A stretch of 52,954 bases of DNA from Paludibacteraceae bacterium (lineage in GTDB: Bacteria; Bacteroidota; Bacteroidia; Bacteroidales; Paludibacteraceae), in contig JAKSNS010000015.1 of assembly GCA_024399545.1 (NCBI GenBank), positions 1 through 52,954 on the forward strand, read 5' to 3'. Shown one piece after another: positions 27,309 to 35,964 of the stretch. The notes beneath the pieces are model-generated. The model was not told the origin of the DNA, did no database searches, and saw only the letters and a program-made list of their open reading frames with translations. Numbering within the stretch: position 1 is the first letter of the stretch; each line of letters begins with the position of its first letter. Position numbers and translations under genes: made by a program.

Positions 27309-28027
27309 TGGAGGGAAGGCTGTTGCAGATATTCAGGGAGGCATCGTCGTCGATGAAAAGGTGGGCGATGCTTGAGAATGGCGACAGGGTGCTTGTGGGG
27401 CTGTCGGGAGGTAAGGATTCGTTGGCGCTTGTTGAGGTTTTGGCGGAAAGGCAAAAGATATGGGTGCCCAGGATAGAGGTGACGGCATGTCATGTGGCGG
27501 TTGAGGGGCAGGGGGTTATGTATGAGTCGGACGAAGAATATCTGAGGTGTTTCTGCGAGGAGAGGGGCGTGAGGTTTATCGCAAGGAGGGTGACACTGGA
27601 GGACGACAGGAAGGAGGGTAGGAGCAAGTGTTGGCTATGCTCGTGGAGCAGGAGGAAAGAGTTGTTCAGAGTGGCTGAAGAAGAGGGATTCGGGAAACTG
27701 GCGTTGGGTCATCATATAGACGACATCGCGGAGACGCTGCTGATGAACGCCATATATACGGGCAGGTTAGAGTCAATGCCGCCTGTGCTGAAGATGGATA
27801 ATTTTGCTTTGACGGTGATTAGGCCGTTCTGCGAGATAAGGGAGTCGTCGTTGAAGGAGTTGGCAAGCGAGAGGGGGTATAGGGAACAGGTGAGGAGATG
27901 CCCTTTCGAGGATAAAAGCAAGAGACAGAGAATGAAGGAGTTGGTGGCGGAACTGCGGGAGATGAACCCTGACGTGACTGAGTCTCTGTTCTCGGGGTTG
28001 TACTATAAGGGAAATGGTCAGGGATAG
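27308..28027 (+). CDS. TtcA-like PP-loop ATPase, tRNA thiolation family
   Basis: 239 aa. PP-loop SGGKDS at residues 33-38 and a CxxC pair in CWLCSWSRRKELF, followed by LALGHHIDDIAETLLMN, the TtcA signature. TtcA adds sulfur to cytidine 32 of tRNA using ATP and an Fe-S cluster. The protein is shorter than E. coli TtcA (311), so the exact target base is uncertain. Coupling to trmD by TAATG places it in a tRNA-modification unit. Confidence 0.85.
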   Translation: MEGRLLQIFREASSSMKRWAMLENGDRVLVGLSGGKDSLALVEVLAERQKIWVPRIEVTACHVAVEGQGVMYESDEEYLRCFCEERGVRFIARRVTLEDDRKEGRSKCWLCSWSRRKELFRVAEEEGFGKLALGHHIDDIAETLLMNAIYTGRLESMPPVLKMDNFALTVIRPFCEIRESSLKELASERGYREQVRRCPFEDKSKRQRMKELVAELREMNPDVTESLFSGLYYKGNGQG

Positions 28028-28030
28028 GTC

Positions 28031-28096
28031 AATGTATCGTTAATCTATCGTTAATGTATCGTTAATCTATCGTTAATGTATCGTTAATCTATCGTT
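28031..28096 (+). repeat. Three perfect 22-bp tandem repeats between ttcA-like and serS
   Basis: The unit AATGTATCGTTAATCTATCG plus TT occurs three times head to tail without mismatch. Each unit is itself two near-identical 11-mers. It starts 3 bp after the ttcA-like stop and ends 49 bp before the serS ATG. Confidence 0.97.
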
Positions 28097-28145
28097 GGAG
28101 GTAGGTAACGGTTAAGGAGGGAAAACATAAAAACAAAATAACAAT

Positions 28146-29423
28146 ATGCTTACACTAAAGATGATTCTGGAGAACCGTGACGAGGTGGTTCGCAGATTAG
28201 GGAAAAAACATTTCAAAGATGCCGCAACGATGATTGACAAGGTCATCGGGATAGATAAAGTCAGAAGGACGACTCAGCGTGAGCTGGACGACAAGCTGGC
28301 GCAGATAAATCAGCAGTCGAAGGCCATCGGTGAGCTGATGAAAAAAGGTCTGAAAGAGGAGGCAGCCGCCGCAAAGGCTAATGTCGCTGCGCTGAAAGAG
28401 ATGACGACAGAGTTCAAGGCGAGAATGGAAAACGCTGAGAACGAGATACGTAACATTCTCTTGCAGGTGCCTAACCTTCCTAACGAGACTGTGCCAGAGG
28501 GTTTTGGCGCAGAGGATAACAAGGTGGAGAAAATGGGCGGGGAGAACCCTAAATTCGAGGGCTTCAAGCCATTGCCACACTGGGAGTTGGCTAAGAAATA
28601 CGACCTTATAGACTTTGAGATGGGAGTTAAGATAACAGGTGCCGGTTTCCCTATTTACAAGGGTAAAGGCGCAAGATTGCAGAGGGCGTTGATAAACTTC
28701 TTCCTTGACGAGGCGAGAAACGCAGGGTACTTGGAGATTGAGCCACCATACGTCGTTAACGAGGCAAGTGGTTATGGCACAGGGCAATTGCCTGACAAAG
28801 AGGGACAGATGTACCATGCGACGGTTGATAACCTCTATCTGATTCCTACGGCTGAGGTTCCTGTTACGAATATTTTCCGTGACGTGATCCTTAAAGAGGA
28901 CGAGCTGCCGCAGAAGATGTGTGCATATTCGGCTTGTTTCCGTCGTGAGGCTGGCTCTTACGGCAAGGATGTCAGGGGGTTGAACCGTCTGCACCAGTTC
29001 AACAAGGTGGAGATTGTGAGGATTGACAAGCCTGAGCATTCGTATCAGTCATTGGACGAGATGATAGCGCATGTGGAAAATCTGGTGAAGAAACTGGAGT
29101 TGCCTTATAGAATACTGAGACTTTGCGGCGGAGATATGAGTTTCACTTCCGCTATAACATTTGATTTCGAGGTGTTCAGCGCGGCTCAGGAGCGTTGGTT
29201 AGAGGTTAGCTCGGTGTCTAATTTCGAGAGTTACCAGGCCAACAGGTTGAAATGCCGTTACAAGACAAGCGAGGGAAAGACAGAACTTTGCCATACGTTG
29301 AATGGCTCGGCTCTTGCGTTGCCAAGGATTGTGGCGGCGTTGCTTGAGAACCACCAGACGGCGGACGGTATCAGGATTCCTGCGGCACTTGTGCCTTACT
29401 GCGGGTTTGACAAAATTGATTGA
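28146..29423 (+). CDS. serS: Seryl-tRNA synthetase
   Basis: 425 aa. Class II aminoacyl-tRNA synthetase. The N-terminal ~110 residues form the coiled-coil tRNA-binding arm (LDDKLAQINQQSKAIGELMK and the Ala/Lys-rich segment after it). Motif 2 is FRREAGSYGKDVRGLNRLHQF, split here by its loop, and motif 3 is GSALALPRIVAALLEN. The stop overlaps the radA ATG (TGATG). Confidence 0.97.
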   Translation: MLTLKMILENRDEVVRRLGKKHFKDAATMIDKVIGIDKVRRTTQRELDDKLAQINQQSKAIGELMKKGLKEEAAAAKANVAALKEMTTEFKARMENAENEIRNILLQVPNLPNETVPEGFGAEDNKVEKMGGENPKFEGFKPLPHWELAKKYDLIDFEMGVKITGAGFPIYKGKGARLQRALINFFLDEARNAGYLEIEPPYVVNEASGYGTGQLPDKEGQMYHATVDNLYLIPTAEVPVTNIFRDVILKEDELPQKMCAYSACFRREAGSYGKDVRGLNRLHQFNKVEIVRIDKPEHSYQSLDEMIAHVENLVKKLELPYRILRLCGGDMSFTSAITFDFEVFSAAQERWLEVSSVSNFESYQANRLKCRYKTSEGKTELCHTLNGSALALPRIVAALLENHQTADGIRIPAALVPYCGFDKID

Positions 29424-30793
29424 TGGCTAAGGAGAAAAAGACATACGTATGTACCGAATGTGGGGCGGATTTCCCGAAAGCTTACGGGAAATGCCCTGCC
29501 TGCGGTGCGTGGAACTCGTTCAAGGAACTTACGATTAAGAACGAAATCCAGCACACCCTTGACCATGGTATGGCGGTAAACGTAAGACGTGAGGCTCAGA
29601 GGGTTGACTTGATAGAATATGAGAAAGAACCACGCATTGACACGCATAACGAAGAGCTGAACAGGGTTTTGGGCGGAGGCTTGGTGCGTGGGTCGATGAT
29701 ACTGATAGGTGGTGAGCCAGGCATTGGGAAATCGACACTGGTGCTTCAGGTGGCACTGAAGATGAAGGGGATGAAAGTGCTGTATGCCAGTGGCGAGGAG
29801 AGTTGCGGTCAGATAAAAATGAGGGCTGACCGTATTGGGGAGATGGAGAGTGAATGCTATGTGCTGAGTGAGAATGTGCTTGAGAATATATTTGCCCAGG
29901 CGAGGGAGTTACAGCCTGACCTACTGGTTGTTGACTCGATACAGACGATTGTCGAGGAGGCTATTGAAATGTCCGCAGGCAGTGTCACGCAGGTGAGGGA
30001 GTGCAGTGCGGCGTTGCTGAAATTCGCAAAAGAGACTGGGACACCGGTTATCGTAATCGGTCATATAACAAAGGAGGGAAGTATTGCCGGGCCAAAGATT
30101 TTGGAGCATATCGTTGACACGGTCTTGCAGTTCGAGGGGGATAGACATTATTTATACAGGATACTGAGGGCGCATAAAAACAGGTTCGGCTCAACGGACG
30201 AACTGGCGATTTACGAGATGCAGGGAAGTGGCTTGAGAGAGGTGCAAAACCCGAGCGAACTGCTGATGAGCCACTCGGGGCAAGAGTTGTCGGGGGTGGC
30301 GATTGCAGCGACGATTGAGGGGGTGAGACCGTTTATGATTGAGACTCAGGCATTAGTGTCGTCGGCGGCTTATAATTATCCTCAGAGGTCAGCCACGGGT
30401 TTTGACCTGCGGAGAATGAATATGCTGCTGGCAGTGCTGGAGAAAAGGGCAGGGTTCAAACTGCCGCAGAAAGATGTTTTTCTGAACATGGCTGGTGGGC
30501 TGAAAATCTCAGACCCTGCGGTTGACCTGGCGGTAATCTGCTCCGTATTGTCAAGCAATCTGGATTTGCCGATTGACGCAAGGACGTGCATAACAGGCGA
30601 GGTTGGGCTGAGCGGAGAGATAAGGCCAGTCTCGAGGATTGAACAGAGGATTTCGGAGGCTGCCAAACTGGGATTCTCGCGGATAATTGTGCCGTTGTTC
30701 AACGCTGAACAGGTGGATAGAAACAAATTCTCAGGGATAGAAATCGTAGGAGTTGCAAGAGTTGAGGATGCTTTTCGGAAACTTTTCGGATAA
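29423..30793 (+). CDS. radA: DNA repair protein RadA (Sms)
   Basis: 456 aa. A RecA-like helicase that processes recombination branches. N-terminal C4 zinc finger (CTECG...CPACG), Walker A GGEPGIGKSTLV, the RadA-specific KNRFGSTDE and a Lon-protease-like C-terminal domain (PAVDLAVICSVLSS, TGEVGLSGEIRPV). The ATG at 29423 is used; a TTG one codon earlier is less likely. It ends the trmD-ttcA-serS-radA run. Confidence 0.96.
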   Translation: MAKEKKTYVCTECGADFPKAYGKCPACGAWNSFKELTIKNEIQHTLDHGMAVNVRREAQRVDLIEYEKEPRIDTHNEELNRVLGGGLVRGSMILIGGEPGIGKSTLVLQVALKMKGMKVLYASGEESCGQIKMRADRIGEMESECYVLSENVLENIFAQARELQPDLLVVDSIQTIVEEAIEMSAGSVTQVRECSAALLKFAKETGTPVIVIGHITKEGSIAGPKILEHIVDTVLQFEGDRHYLYRILRAHKNRFGSTDELAIYEMQGSGLREVQNPSELLMSHSGQELSGVAIAATIEGVRPFMIETQALVSSAAYNYPQRSATGFDLRRMNMLLAVLEKRAGFKLPQKDVFLNMAGGLKISDPAVDLAVICSVLSSNLDLPIDARTCITGEVGLSGEIRPVSRIEQRISEAAKLGFSRIIVPLFNAEQVDRNKFSGIEIVGVARVEDAFRKLFG

Positions 30794-30969
30794 CCGTGCT
30801 TGGGTTTCTTGTGGTATTTTGTTGTTGTTTAAGTTGTTATCCAAAAGTGAGGTGAGACCGAAACTATATTATAGAACATATTGTTAAAAAATGAATAAAC
30901 GGTTGATATGTCAGAAAAAATGTGTAAATTGCAGCCGCTTATGAAGCACAAAATTAATAACAAAGATAT

Positions 30970-33132
30970 ATGAAAAATTATCAGTCAAACGAAATCAAGA
31001 ACATCGCACTTATGGGCGGTTCTGGTTCAGGAAAAACGACCCTCTTGGAGGCTATGCTTTTCGAGAGCGGTATCATTAAACGTCGTGGTACAGTTGAAGG
31101 GAAGAATACTGTATCGGATTACTTTCCTGTAGAGATGGAGTATGGTTACTCGGTATTTCCAACGGTAGCTCATGTCGAGTGGAACGGAAAGAAACTAAAT
31201 ATAATAGATTGTCCAGGTTCGGATGATTTCATTGGTGGCGCCATTACTTCTATGGCTGTTACAGACCAGTCGATTATCGTTTTGAATGCCCAATATGGTG
31301 TTGAGGTTGGTACGCAGAACCACTTCCGTTACACTGAGCAGTTCAAGAAACCAGTCATCTTCCTGATGAACCAGCTTGACACTGACAAATCCAACTACGA
31401 CCAGGCATTGGAGCAGTTGAAGGAGTCTTTCGGTCCTAAATGCGTCGTTGTCCAATACCCTGTTAATTGCGGTGTTGGCTTTAACGCCGTTATCGACGTG
31501 CTGTTGATGAAGATGTACACTTGGAAACCTGAAGGTGGCGCTCCTGAGATAAAGGATATCCCTGCCGACCAGATGGAAAAAGCCGAGGAATTGCACAATG
31601 CCCTGATTGAGGCTGCTGCCGAGAATGACGAGGGTCTGATGGATAAGTTCTTCGACCAAGGTTCTTTGACCGAGGACGAGATGAGGGAAGGTATTCGCAA
31701 AGGTCTTGTCTCACGTGACATCTTCCCAGTGTTCTGCGTATGCGCAGGCAAAGATATGGGTGTCCGCCGTCTGATGGAGTTCCTCGGTAACGTAGTGCCT
31801 TTCGTTGATGACATGCCAATGCCTGTTGACAACAAGGGCAATGAGGTTAAGCCTGATGCCGCCGCTCCTACGGTTATCTTCTCTTTCAAGACCAGTATCG
31901 AACCACATATCGGCGAGGTTGTCTATTTCAAGGTTCTCAGCGGTACACTCAAGGCTGGCGACGACCTTACCAACATTTCGCGTAATGGTGGCAAGGAGCG
32001 TATCTCTCAGATTTTCTGCGTTGCAGGACAGAACCGTATTCCTGTTGACCAGTTGGTTGCTGGCGACATCGGCGCAACCGTGAAACTGAAGGATACTAAG
32101 ACAGGCAACACTTTGTGCGCTAAGGACATCGAGGTTGAAATGCCAAGAATCCAATATCCTGACCCTAAGTACCGTCGTGCGATTAAGGCTGTGGCTAACG
32201 GTGAGGACGAGAAACTGAACGCTATCCTGACCCGTATGCACGAGGAGGACCCAACATGGATTGTTGAGCAGAGCAAGGAGTTGCGCCAGACCATCGTTTC
32301 AGGTCAGGGCGAGTTCCACCTTCGCACCTTGAAATGGAGAATCGAAAACAACGATAAGGTTGCTATAGAGTATCTTGAGCCACGTATCCCTTACCGTGAA
32401 ACTATCACTAAAGCCGCTCGTAGCGACTATCGTCACAAGAAACAATCAGGTGGCGCAGGTCAGTTTGGCGAGGTTCACCTTATCATTGAGCCATACGTAG
32501 AGGGTGAGCCAGTCAAAGAGGTTTATAAGTTCGGCAACCAGGAATATAGGATACAGGCTCGTGACACTCAGGAAACTCCATTGGATTGGGGTGGCAAGCT
32601 TGTTATGATTAACTCTATCGTTGGTGGCGCAATCGACGCACGTTTCATGCCTGCAATTATGAAAGGTCTGATGGACCGTATGGAGCAGGGTCCTCTGACA
32701 GGTTCTTACGCCCGCGACATCCGTGTTATCGTTTATGACGGTAAGATGCACCCAGTTGATTCAAACGAAATCTCATTCCGTCTCGCTGGTCGTAACGCAT
32801 TCGCTCAGGCGTTCAAAGAGGCAAACCCTAAGGTTCTTGAGCCTGTTTATGATGTTGTAGTTCTCGTTCCTTCCGACAGGATGGGTGACGTGATGAGTGA
32901 CCTTCAGGGTCGCCGCGCAATCATCATGGGTATGGAGAGCGCAAACGGCTTTGAGAAGTTGACTGCTAAAGTGCCTTTGAAGGAGCTGTCTAACTACTCA
33001 ACCGCTTTGAGTTCTTTGTCCGGCGGTCGTGCTTCTTTCACTATGAAGTTTGCTTCTTACGAGCTTTGTCCTACCGATGTACAGGATAAGCTGCTCAAGG
33101 AGTACGAGGCAACAAAGCAGGAAGAAGAATAA
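30970..33132 (+). CDS. EF-G paralogue (EF-G2 type) with altered GTPase motifs
   Basis: 720 aa with all five EF-G domains (PRIPYRETITKAAR starts domain IV). The G domain departs from canonical EF-G: the P-loop is GGSGSGKTT rather than AHIDAGKTT; the RGITI switch I is replaced by a GYSVFPT-type sequence; the switch II DTPGHVDF is DCPGSDDF, so the catalytic His is Ser; and NKxD is NQLD. Bacteroides EF-G2 is known as a translocation factor without GTPase activity that supports growth under nutrient limitation; the same role is inferred here. A single gene with its own terminator. Confidence 0.9.
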   Translation: MKNYQSNEIKNIALMGGSGSGKTTLLEAMLFESGIIKRRGTVEGKNTVSDYFPVEMEYGYSVFPTVAHVEWNGKKLNIIDCPGSDDFIGGAITSMAVTDQSIIVLNAQYGVEVGTQNHFRYTEQFKKPVIFLMNQLDTDKSNYDQALEQLKESFGPKCVVVQYPVNCGVGFNAVIDVLLMKMYTWKPEGGAPEIKDIPADQMEKAEELHNALIEAAAENDEGLMDKFFDQGSLTEDEMREGIRKGLVSRDIFPVFCVCAGKDMGVRRLMEFLGNVVPFVDDMPMPVDNKGNEVKPDAAAPTVIFSFKTSIEPHIGEVVYFKVLSGTLKAGDDLTNISRNGGKERISQIFCVAGQNRIPVDQLVAGDIGATVKLKDTKTGNTLCAKDIEVEMPRIQYPDPKYRRAIKAVANGEDEKLNAILTRMHEEDPTWIVEQSKELRQTIVSGQGEFHLRTLKWRIENNDKVAIEYLEPRIPYRETITKAARSDYRHKKQSGGAGQFGEVHLIIEPYVEGEPVKEVYKFGNQEYRIQARDTQETPLDWGGKLVMINSIVGGAIDARFMPAIMKGLMDRMEQGPLTGSYARDIRVIVYDGKMHPVDSNEISFRLAGRNAFAQAFKEANPKVLEPVYDVVVLVPSDRMGDVMSDLQGRRAIIMGMESANGFEKLTAKVPLKELSNYSTALSSLSGGRASFTMKFASYELCPTDVQDKLLKEYEATKQEEE

Positions 33133-33151
33133 TAACACCTTGTATTATATA

Positions 33152-33186
33152 CAACCGGCACACCATTGTGTGTCGGTTGCTTTTTC
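33152..33186 (+). terminator. Strong terminator after EF-G2, just before the epimerase start
   Basis: 12-bp stem CAACCGGCACAC / GTGTGTCGGTTG (one G-T pair) with a CATT loop, then CTTTTTC. It ends only ~6 bp before the ATG at 33192. Confidence 0.9.
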
Positions 33187-33191
33187 AAGAA

Positions 33192-34166
33192 ATGGCATAC
33201 AAACATCTCAAGTTCCCCGAAGGGACTAAGTTCCTTGTAACTGGAGGGGCTGGTTTTATTGGTTCTAATCTCTGTGAGGCTATTCTGAATATGGGCTACA
33301 AGGTTCGTTGCCTTGACAACCTTTCTACAGGCAAACAGGCTAACGTAGATTTGTTTTTATCCAACCCAGCTTACGAGTTTCTCAAAGGTGACATAAAAGA
33401 CTTAGACACTTGCATGCAAGCTTGCCAAGGGGTTGAATATGTGCTTAATGAGGCGGCATGGGGTTCCGTGCCAAGGAGCATTGAGATGCCTTTGTTCTAT
33501 TGCGCTAACAATATCCAAGGGACGCTTAATATGATGGAGGCTGCACGGCAGAATGGCGTGAAAACATTTGTCTATGCCTCTTCGAGTTCTGTTTATGGCG
33601 ATGAGGAACATTTGCCAAAGACCGAGGGTGTCGAAGGAAACCTACTCAGTCCTTACGCATTGACGAAACGTTGCGACGAAGAGTGGGCTAAGCAGTACTC
33701 CAGACATTATGGCTTGAAGACAATAGGCTTGAGGTATTTTAATGTTTTTGGCAGAAGGCAGGACCCGAATGGAGCGTATGCGGCAGTGTTGCCTAAGTTC
33801 ATAAAATTGCTCCTCAACGATGAGCAGCCTACAATCAATGGCGACGGCAGGCAGTCTCGGGATTTCACATATATAGAAAACGTGATTGAGGCAAACCTCA
33901 AGGCTTGTCTTGCCCCTGACGAGGCAAGTGGCGAGGCGTTCAATGTGGCGTATGGTGGTCGCGAATACCTTTTGGACATCTATTATGACTTGACTAAAGC
34001 TCTCGGCAAGGACATTGAACCTAAGTTCGGACCTGACCGCAAGGGCGACATCAAGCATTCTAATGCCGACATCAGCAAGGCGAGACGCCTTCTTGGTTAT
34101 GATCCAGAGTATGATTTTGCCAGAGGTTTGAACGAGGCTATTGAGTGGTATAAGGCTAATTTGTAA
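33192..34166 (+). CDS. NAD-dependent sugar-nucleotide epimerase/dehydratase (WbpP/GalE-like)
   Basis: 324 aa. Extended short-chain dehydrogenase: Rossmann GGAGFIGSNL near the N-terminus, NEAAWGSVPRS, the SSSVYGD block, catalytic YALTK (YxxxK) and the RYFNVFGRRQDPNGAYAAV region typical of UDP-GlcNAc/GlcNAcA C4-epimerases. It probably makes a nucleotide sugar for capsule, O-antigen or glycoprotein. MAYKHLKF is taken as the start; the frame upstream lies within the terminator. No promoter is visible between that terminator and the gene. Confidence 0.9.
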   Translation: MAYKHLKFPEGTKFLVTGGAGFIGSNLCEAILNMGYKVRCLDNLSTGKQANVDLFLSNPAYEFLKGDIKDLDTCMQACQGVEYVLNEAAWGSVPRSIEMPLFYCANNIQGTLNMMEAARQNGVKTFVYASSSSVYGDEEHLPKTEGVEGNLLSPYALTKRCDEEWAKQYSRHYGLKTIGLRYFNVFGRRQDPNGAYAAVLPKFIKLLLNDEQPTINGDGRQSRDFTYIENVIEANLKACLAPDEASGEAFNVAYGGREYLLDIYYDLTKALGKDIEPKFGPDRKGDIKHSNADISKARRLLGYDPEYDFARGLNEAIEWYKANL

Positions 34167-34246
34167 ATTATCCCTCACATAGTTACACATATTATCATAC
34201 CAAGGTCAAGAAAAATCCGCCATTGTTGAAAAAAAATAGAGTAAAA

Positions 34247-34279
34247 TTGCGTGTGTAACGAGTTTTTTTTGTACCTTTG
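34247..34279 (+). promoter_or_regulatory. Promoter of the DUF5606 gene
   Basis: TACCTTTG at 34272-34279, with TTG at 34247-34249 (a slightly long 22-bp gap), ~28 bp before the ATG. Confidence 0.65.
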
Positions 34280-34306
34280 CACCGTAAATATAATAAACAA
34301 ATTATC

Positions 34307-34714
34307 ATGCTTAAGAAAATTCTTGCGATTACTGGGAAAAGTGGTCTTTACAAATTGATTTCTCATAATAACAATGTTGTAATAGTAGAATCTTTGGAGA
34401 CGGGGAAGCGGTTTCCATCTTATCCAAGTGACAAAATCGTTTCGCTGAACGATGTCTCTATGTTCACCGAAACTGACGACATTGCACTGCGTGAGGTGCT
34501 AAAAATGATGTTCGACTTGGAGAAAGGTGCCGTTTGTTCTGTCGATCCAAAGGCTGATGGCTCAGTTTTGAGGGAATATTTTGCAAAAGTTTTACCAAAT
34601 TTTGATAGGGACAGGGTTCACAACAGTGATATTAAGAAGCTGATACAGTGGTATAACCTTCTCGTCAAAAGCGACAATACGAATTTTGAAGAGGAAGAAG
34701 AAAAAAAATCTTGA
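34307..34714 (+). CDS. DUF5606 family protein
   Basis: 135 aa, small, soluble. It starts MLKKILAITGKSGLYKLISH, which is diagnostic of this Bacteroidetes family, continues as a beta-rich N-terminal domain (VVIVESLETGKRFPSYPSDK) and ends with an acidic tail (EEEEEKKS). Function unknown. It has its own promoter and directly precedes the tRNA-Lys promoter. Confidence 0.85.
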   Translation: MLKKILAITGKSGLYKLISHNNNVVIVESLETGKRFPSYPSDKIVSLNDVSMFTETDDIALREVLKMMFDLEKGAVCSVDPKADGSVLREYFAKVLPNFDRDRVHNSDIKKLIQWYNLLVKSDNTNFEEEEEKKS

Positions 34715-34722
34715 GAAATCGC

Positions 34723-34752
34723 TTGTCGGTTGAAAAAAAAGTTGTACCTTTG
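34723..34752 (+). promoter_or_regulatory. tRNA-Lys promoter
   Basis: TTG at 34723-34725, a 19-bp gap and TACCTTTG at 34745-34752, ~20 bp before the tRNA. Confidence 0.8.
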
Positions 34753-34773
34753 CACCCGAAATAGAGAAAGGAT

Positions 34774-34846
34774 GTATCCGTAGCTCAGTTGGTAGAGCAA
34801 TTGACTCTTAATCAATGGGTCGTGGGTTCGAACCCCACCGGGTATA
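34774..34846 (+). tRNA. tRNA-Lys(CTT)
   Basis: Cloverleaf read directly: acceptor GTATCCG/CGGGTAT, D-stem GCTC/GAGC, anticodon stem ATTGA/TCAAT with loop CTCTTAA (anticodon CTT), T-stem GTGGG/CCCAC with loop TTCGAAC, discriminator A. CCA is not encoded. The G1-T72 and T4-G69 pairs are wobbles. Confidence 0.95.
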
Positions 34847-34857
34847 CAATTTGTTTC

Positions 34858-34890
34858 AAGGTTGCTTTTGGTTACAGAGGCAACCTTTTT
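34858..34890 (+). terminator. tRNA-Lys terminator
   Basis: AAGGTTGC / GCAACCTT stem with a 14-nt loop, then TTT. It lies 11 bp after the tRNA and ~22 bp before the next ORF. Confidence 0.75.
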
Positions 34891-34912
34891 AATATTTATA
34901 CTACTTAGGCTT

Positions 34913-35833
34913 ATGAAAAAAATTATTGCTGTGATGTTGTTTGCGCTGCTGTCGTCGATGATGATGGCGGCACGCCCTAATCCTAATCAAAGAATCCCTC
35001 AAACCATAAATAAATGGTCTAAAGGTGAGAATATCAACTGGATGAGGCTTGGAGCCAATAATATAGGAACGAAAACCAACGATTGGCGAGAAAAATTCGG
35101 TGCTTTGGAAGAAAAGATAGATGTCGAGGTGGCGGATGAATTATGGGATATGCTTTATGCCGCCAAGACGGTGTTCCACCAGGACAATCTGTGGATTATG
35201 ACATCATCCAACGACAGTTTGGTGGCTGCTATGATTGATGTGGAATGGGCCTTCGATGCTGTGTTTATGATGTATTTCATACCAATGCCTGGCAGCCGTT
35301 CTCTGAGGGGCGTACAAAAAAAGGGACTTGACATCCCTATGCTTAATCAGGTTTACAATAAGACGGTCGGCGAAAAGATTAAGGCTCTGTTGCAGGTTGG
35401 TGGTTTGAGGTTTGACCCAGGTAGTGAGCCTGTACGTTTTGCCAATGCGATAAAGCAATGGTATAATTACAACACAGTTAGGTGGAATGATTCTGACTCA
35501 CTTGTGGAGGAGTGTCCAAAGAAGTTCCTCAAGTCTATGGGACGTAACCACAAACTTGCCGACGTTAAGACGGAGTGGTGCAGGGTGCAGAACAGCATCA
35601 GCGATTTCCACAATGCGACAAAGTGGATTAGGGACAAGGGCAATACGAAGATGAACAAGGCTTTGGATGATTTCGAGGGGAGTTTGTTAGACTGTTTTCG
35701 CAAATACGTTAAGGAAATTTACTCCGTCGAGCTGAATAAAATGGTGTATTCGGAAGTGATGCCATTGGCTGTTGATGTCCTCTGTATGGAGTACGTTTCG
35801 GCAGTAGAAAAGAAAGACGAAGATAAGAAATAA
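34913..35833 (+). CDS. Secreted protein of unknown function
   Basis: 306 aa from the ATG at 34913, which begins a good signal peptide (MKKIIAVMLFALLSSMMMA) with likely cleavage before ARPNPN. The mature part is helical and rich in Trp, Lys and Asp, with no recognisable catalytic motif; blocks such as WAFDAVFMMYFIPMPGSRS and a repeated KxW pattern stand out. The C-terminus is lysine-rich (EKKDEDKK). I do not recognise the family. It probably works in the periplasm. It lies between tRNA-Lys and gpmI. Confidence 0.75.
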   Translation: MKKIIAVMLFALLSSMMMAARPNPNQRIPQTINKWSKGENINWMRLGANNIGTKTNDWREKFGALEEKIDVEVADELWDMLYAAKTVFHQDNLWIMTSSNDSLVAAMIDVEWAFDAVFMMYFIPMPGSRSLRGVQKKGLDIPMLNQVYNKTVGEKIKALLQVGGLRFDPGSEPVRFANAIKQWYNYNTVRWNDSDSLVEECPKKFLKSMGRNHKLADVKTEWCRVQNSISDFHNATKWIRDKGNTKMNKALDDFEGSLLDCFRKYVKEIYSVELNKMVYSEVMPLAVDVLCMEYVSAVEKKDEDKK

Positions 35834-35848
35834 ATAGTTGGCGTAAAA

Positions 35849-35880
35849 TTTGGCGGTGTCGAATTTTATTTGTAATTTTG
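35849..35880 (+). promoter_or_regulatory. gpmI promoter
   Basis: TTTG at 35849-35852, a 20-bp gap and TAATTTTG at 35873-35880. It is followed by an ~80-nt leader with two hairpins. Confidence 0.8.
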
Positions 35881-35930
35881 CAGGTTCGATGTATGTTGAA
35901 CCTGCTATGCGTATATATGTATGGCATAGC
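35881..35930 (+). promoter_or_regulatory. Two consecutive hairpins in the gpmI 5' leader
   Basis: Hairpin 1: CAGGTTC (35881-35887) / GAACCTG (35898-35904). Hairpin 2: GCTATGC (35904-35910) / GCATAGC (35924-35930). Both have 7-bp perfect stems, and they share base 35904, so they can hardly both be fully formed at once. No T-run follows. They occupy the first half of the leader. Confidence 0.6.
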
Positions 35931-35964
35931 GTATTATTATTAAGCAAATAAGTTATTATATAAT

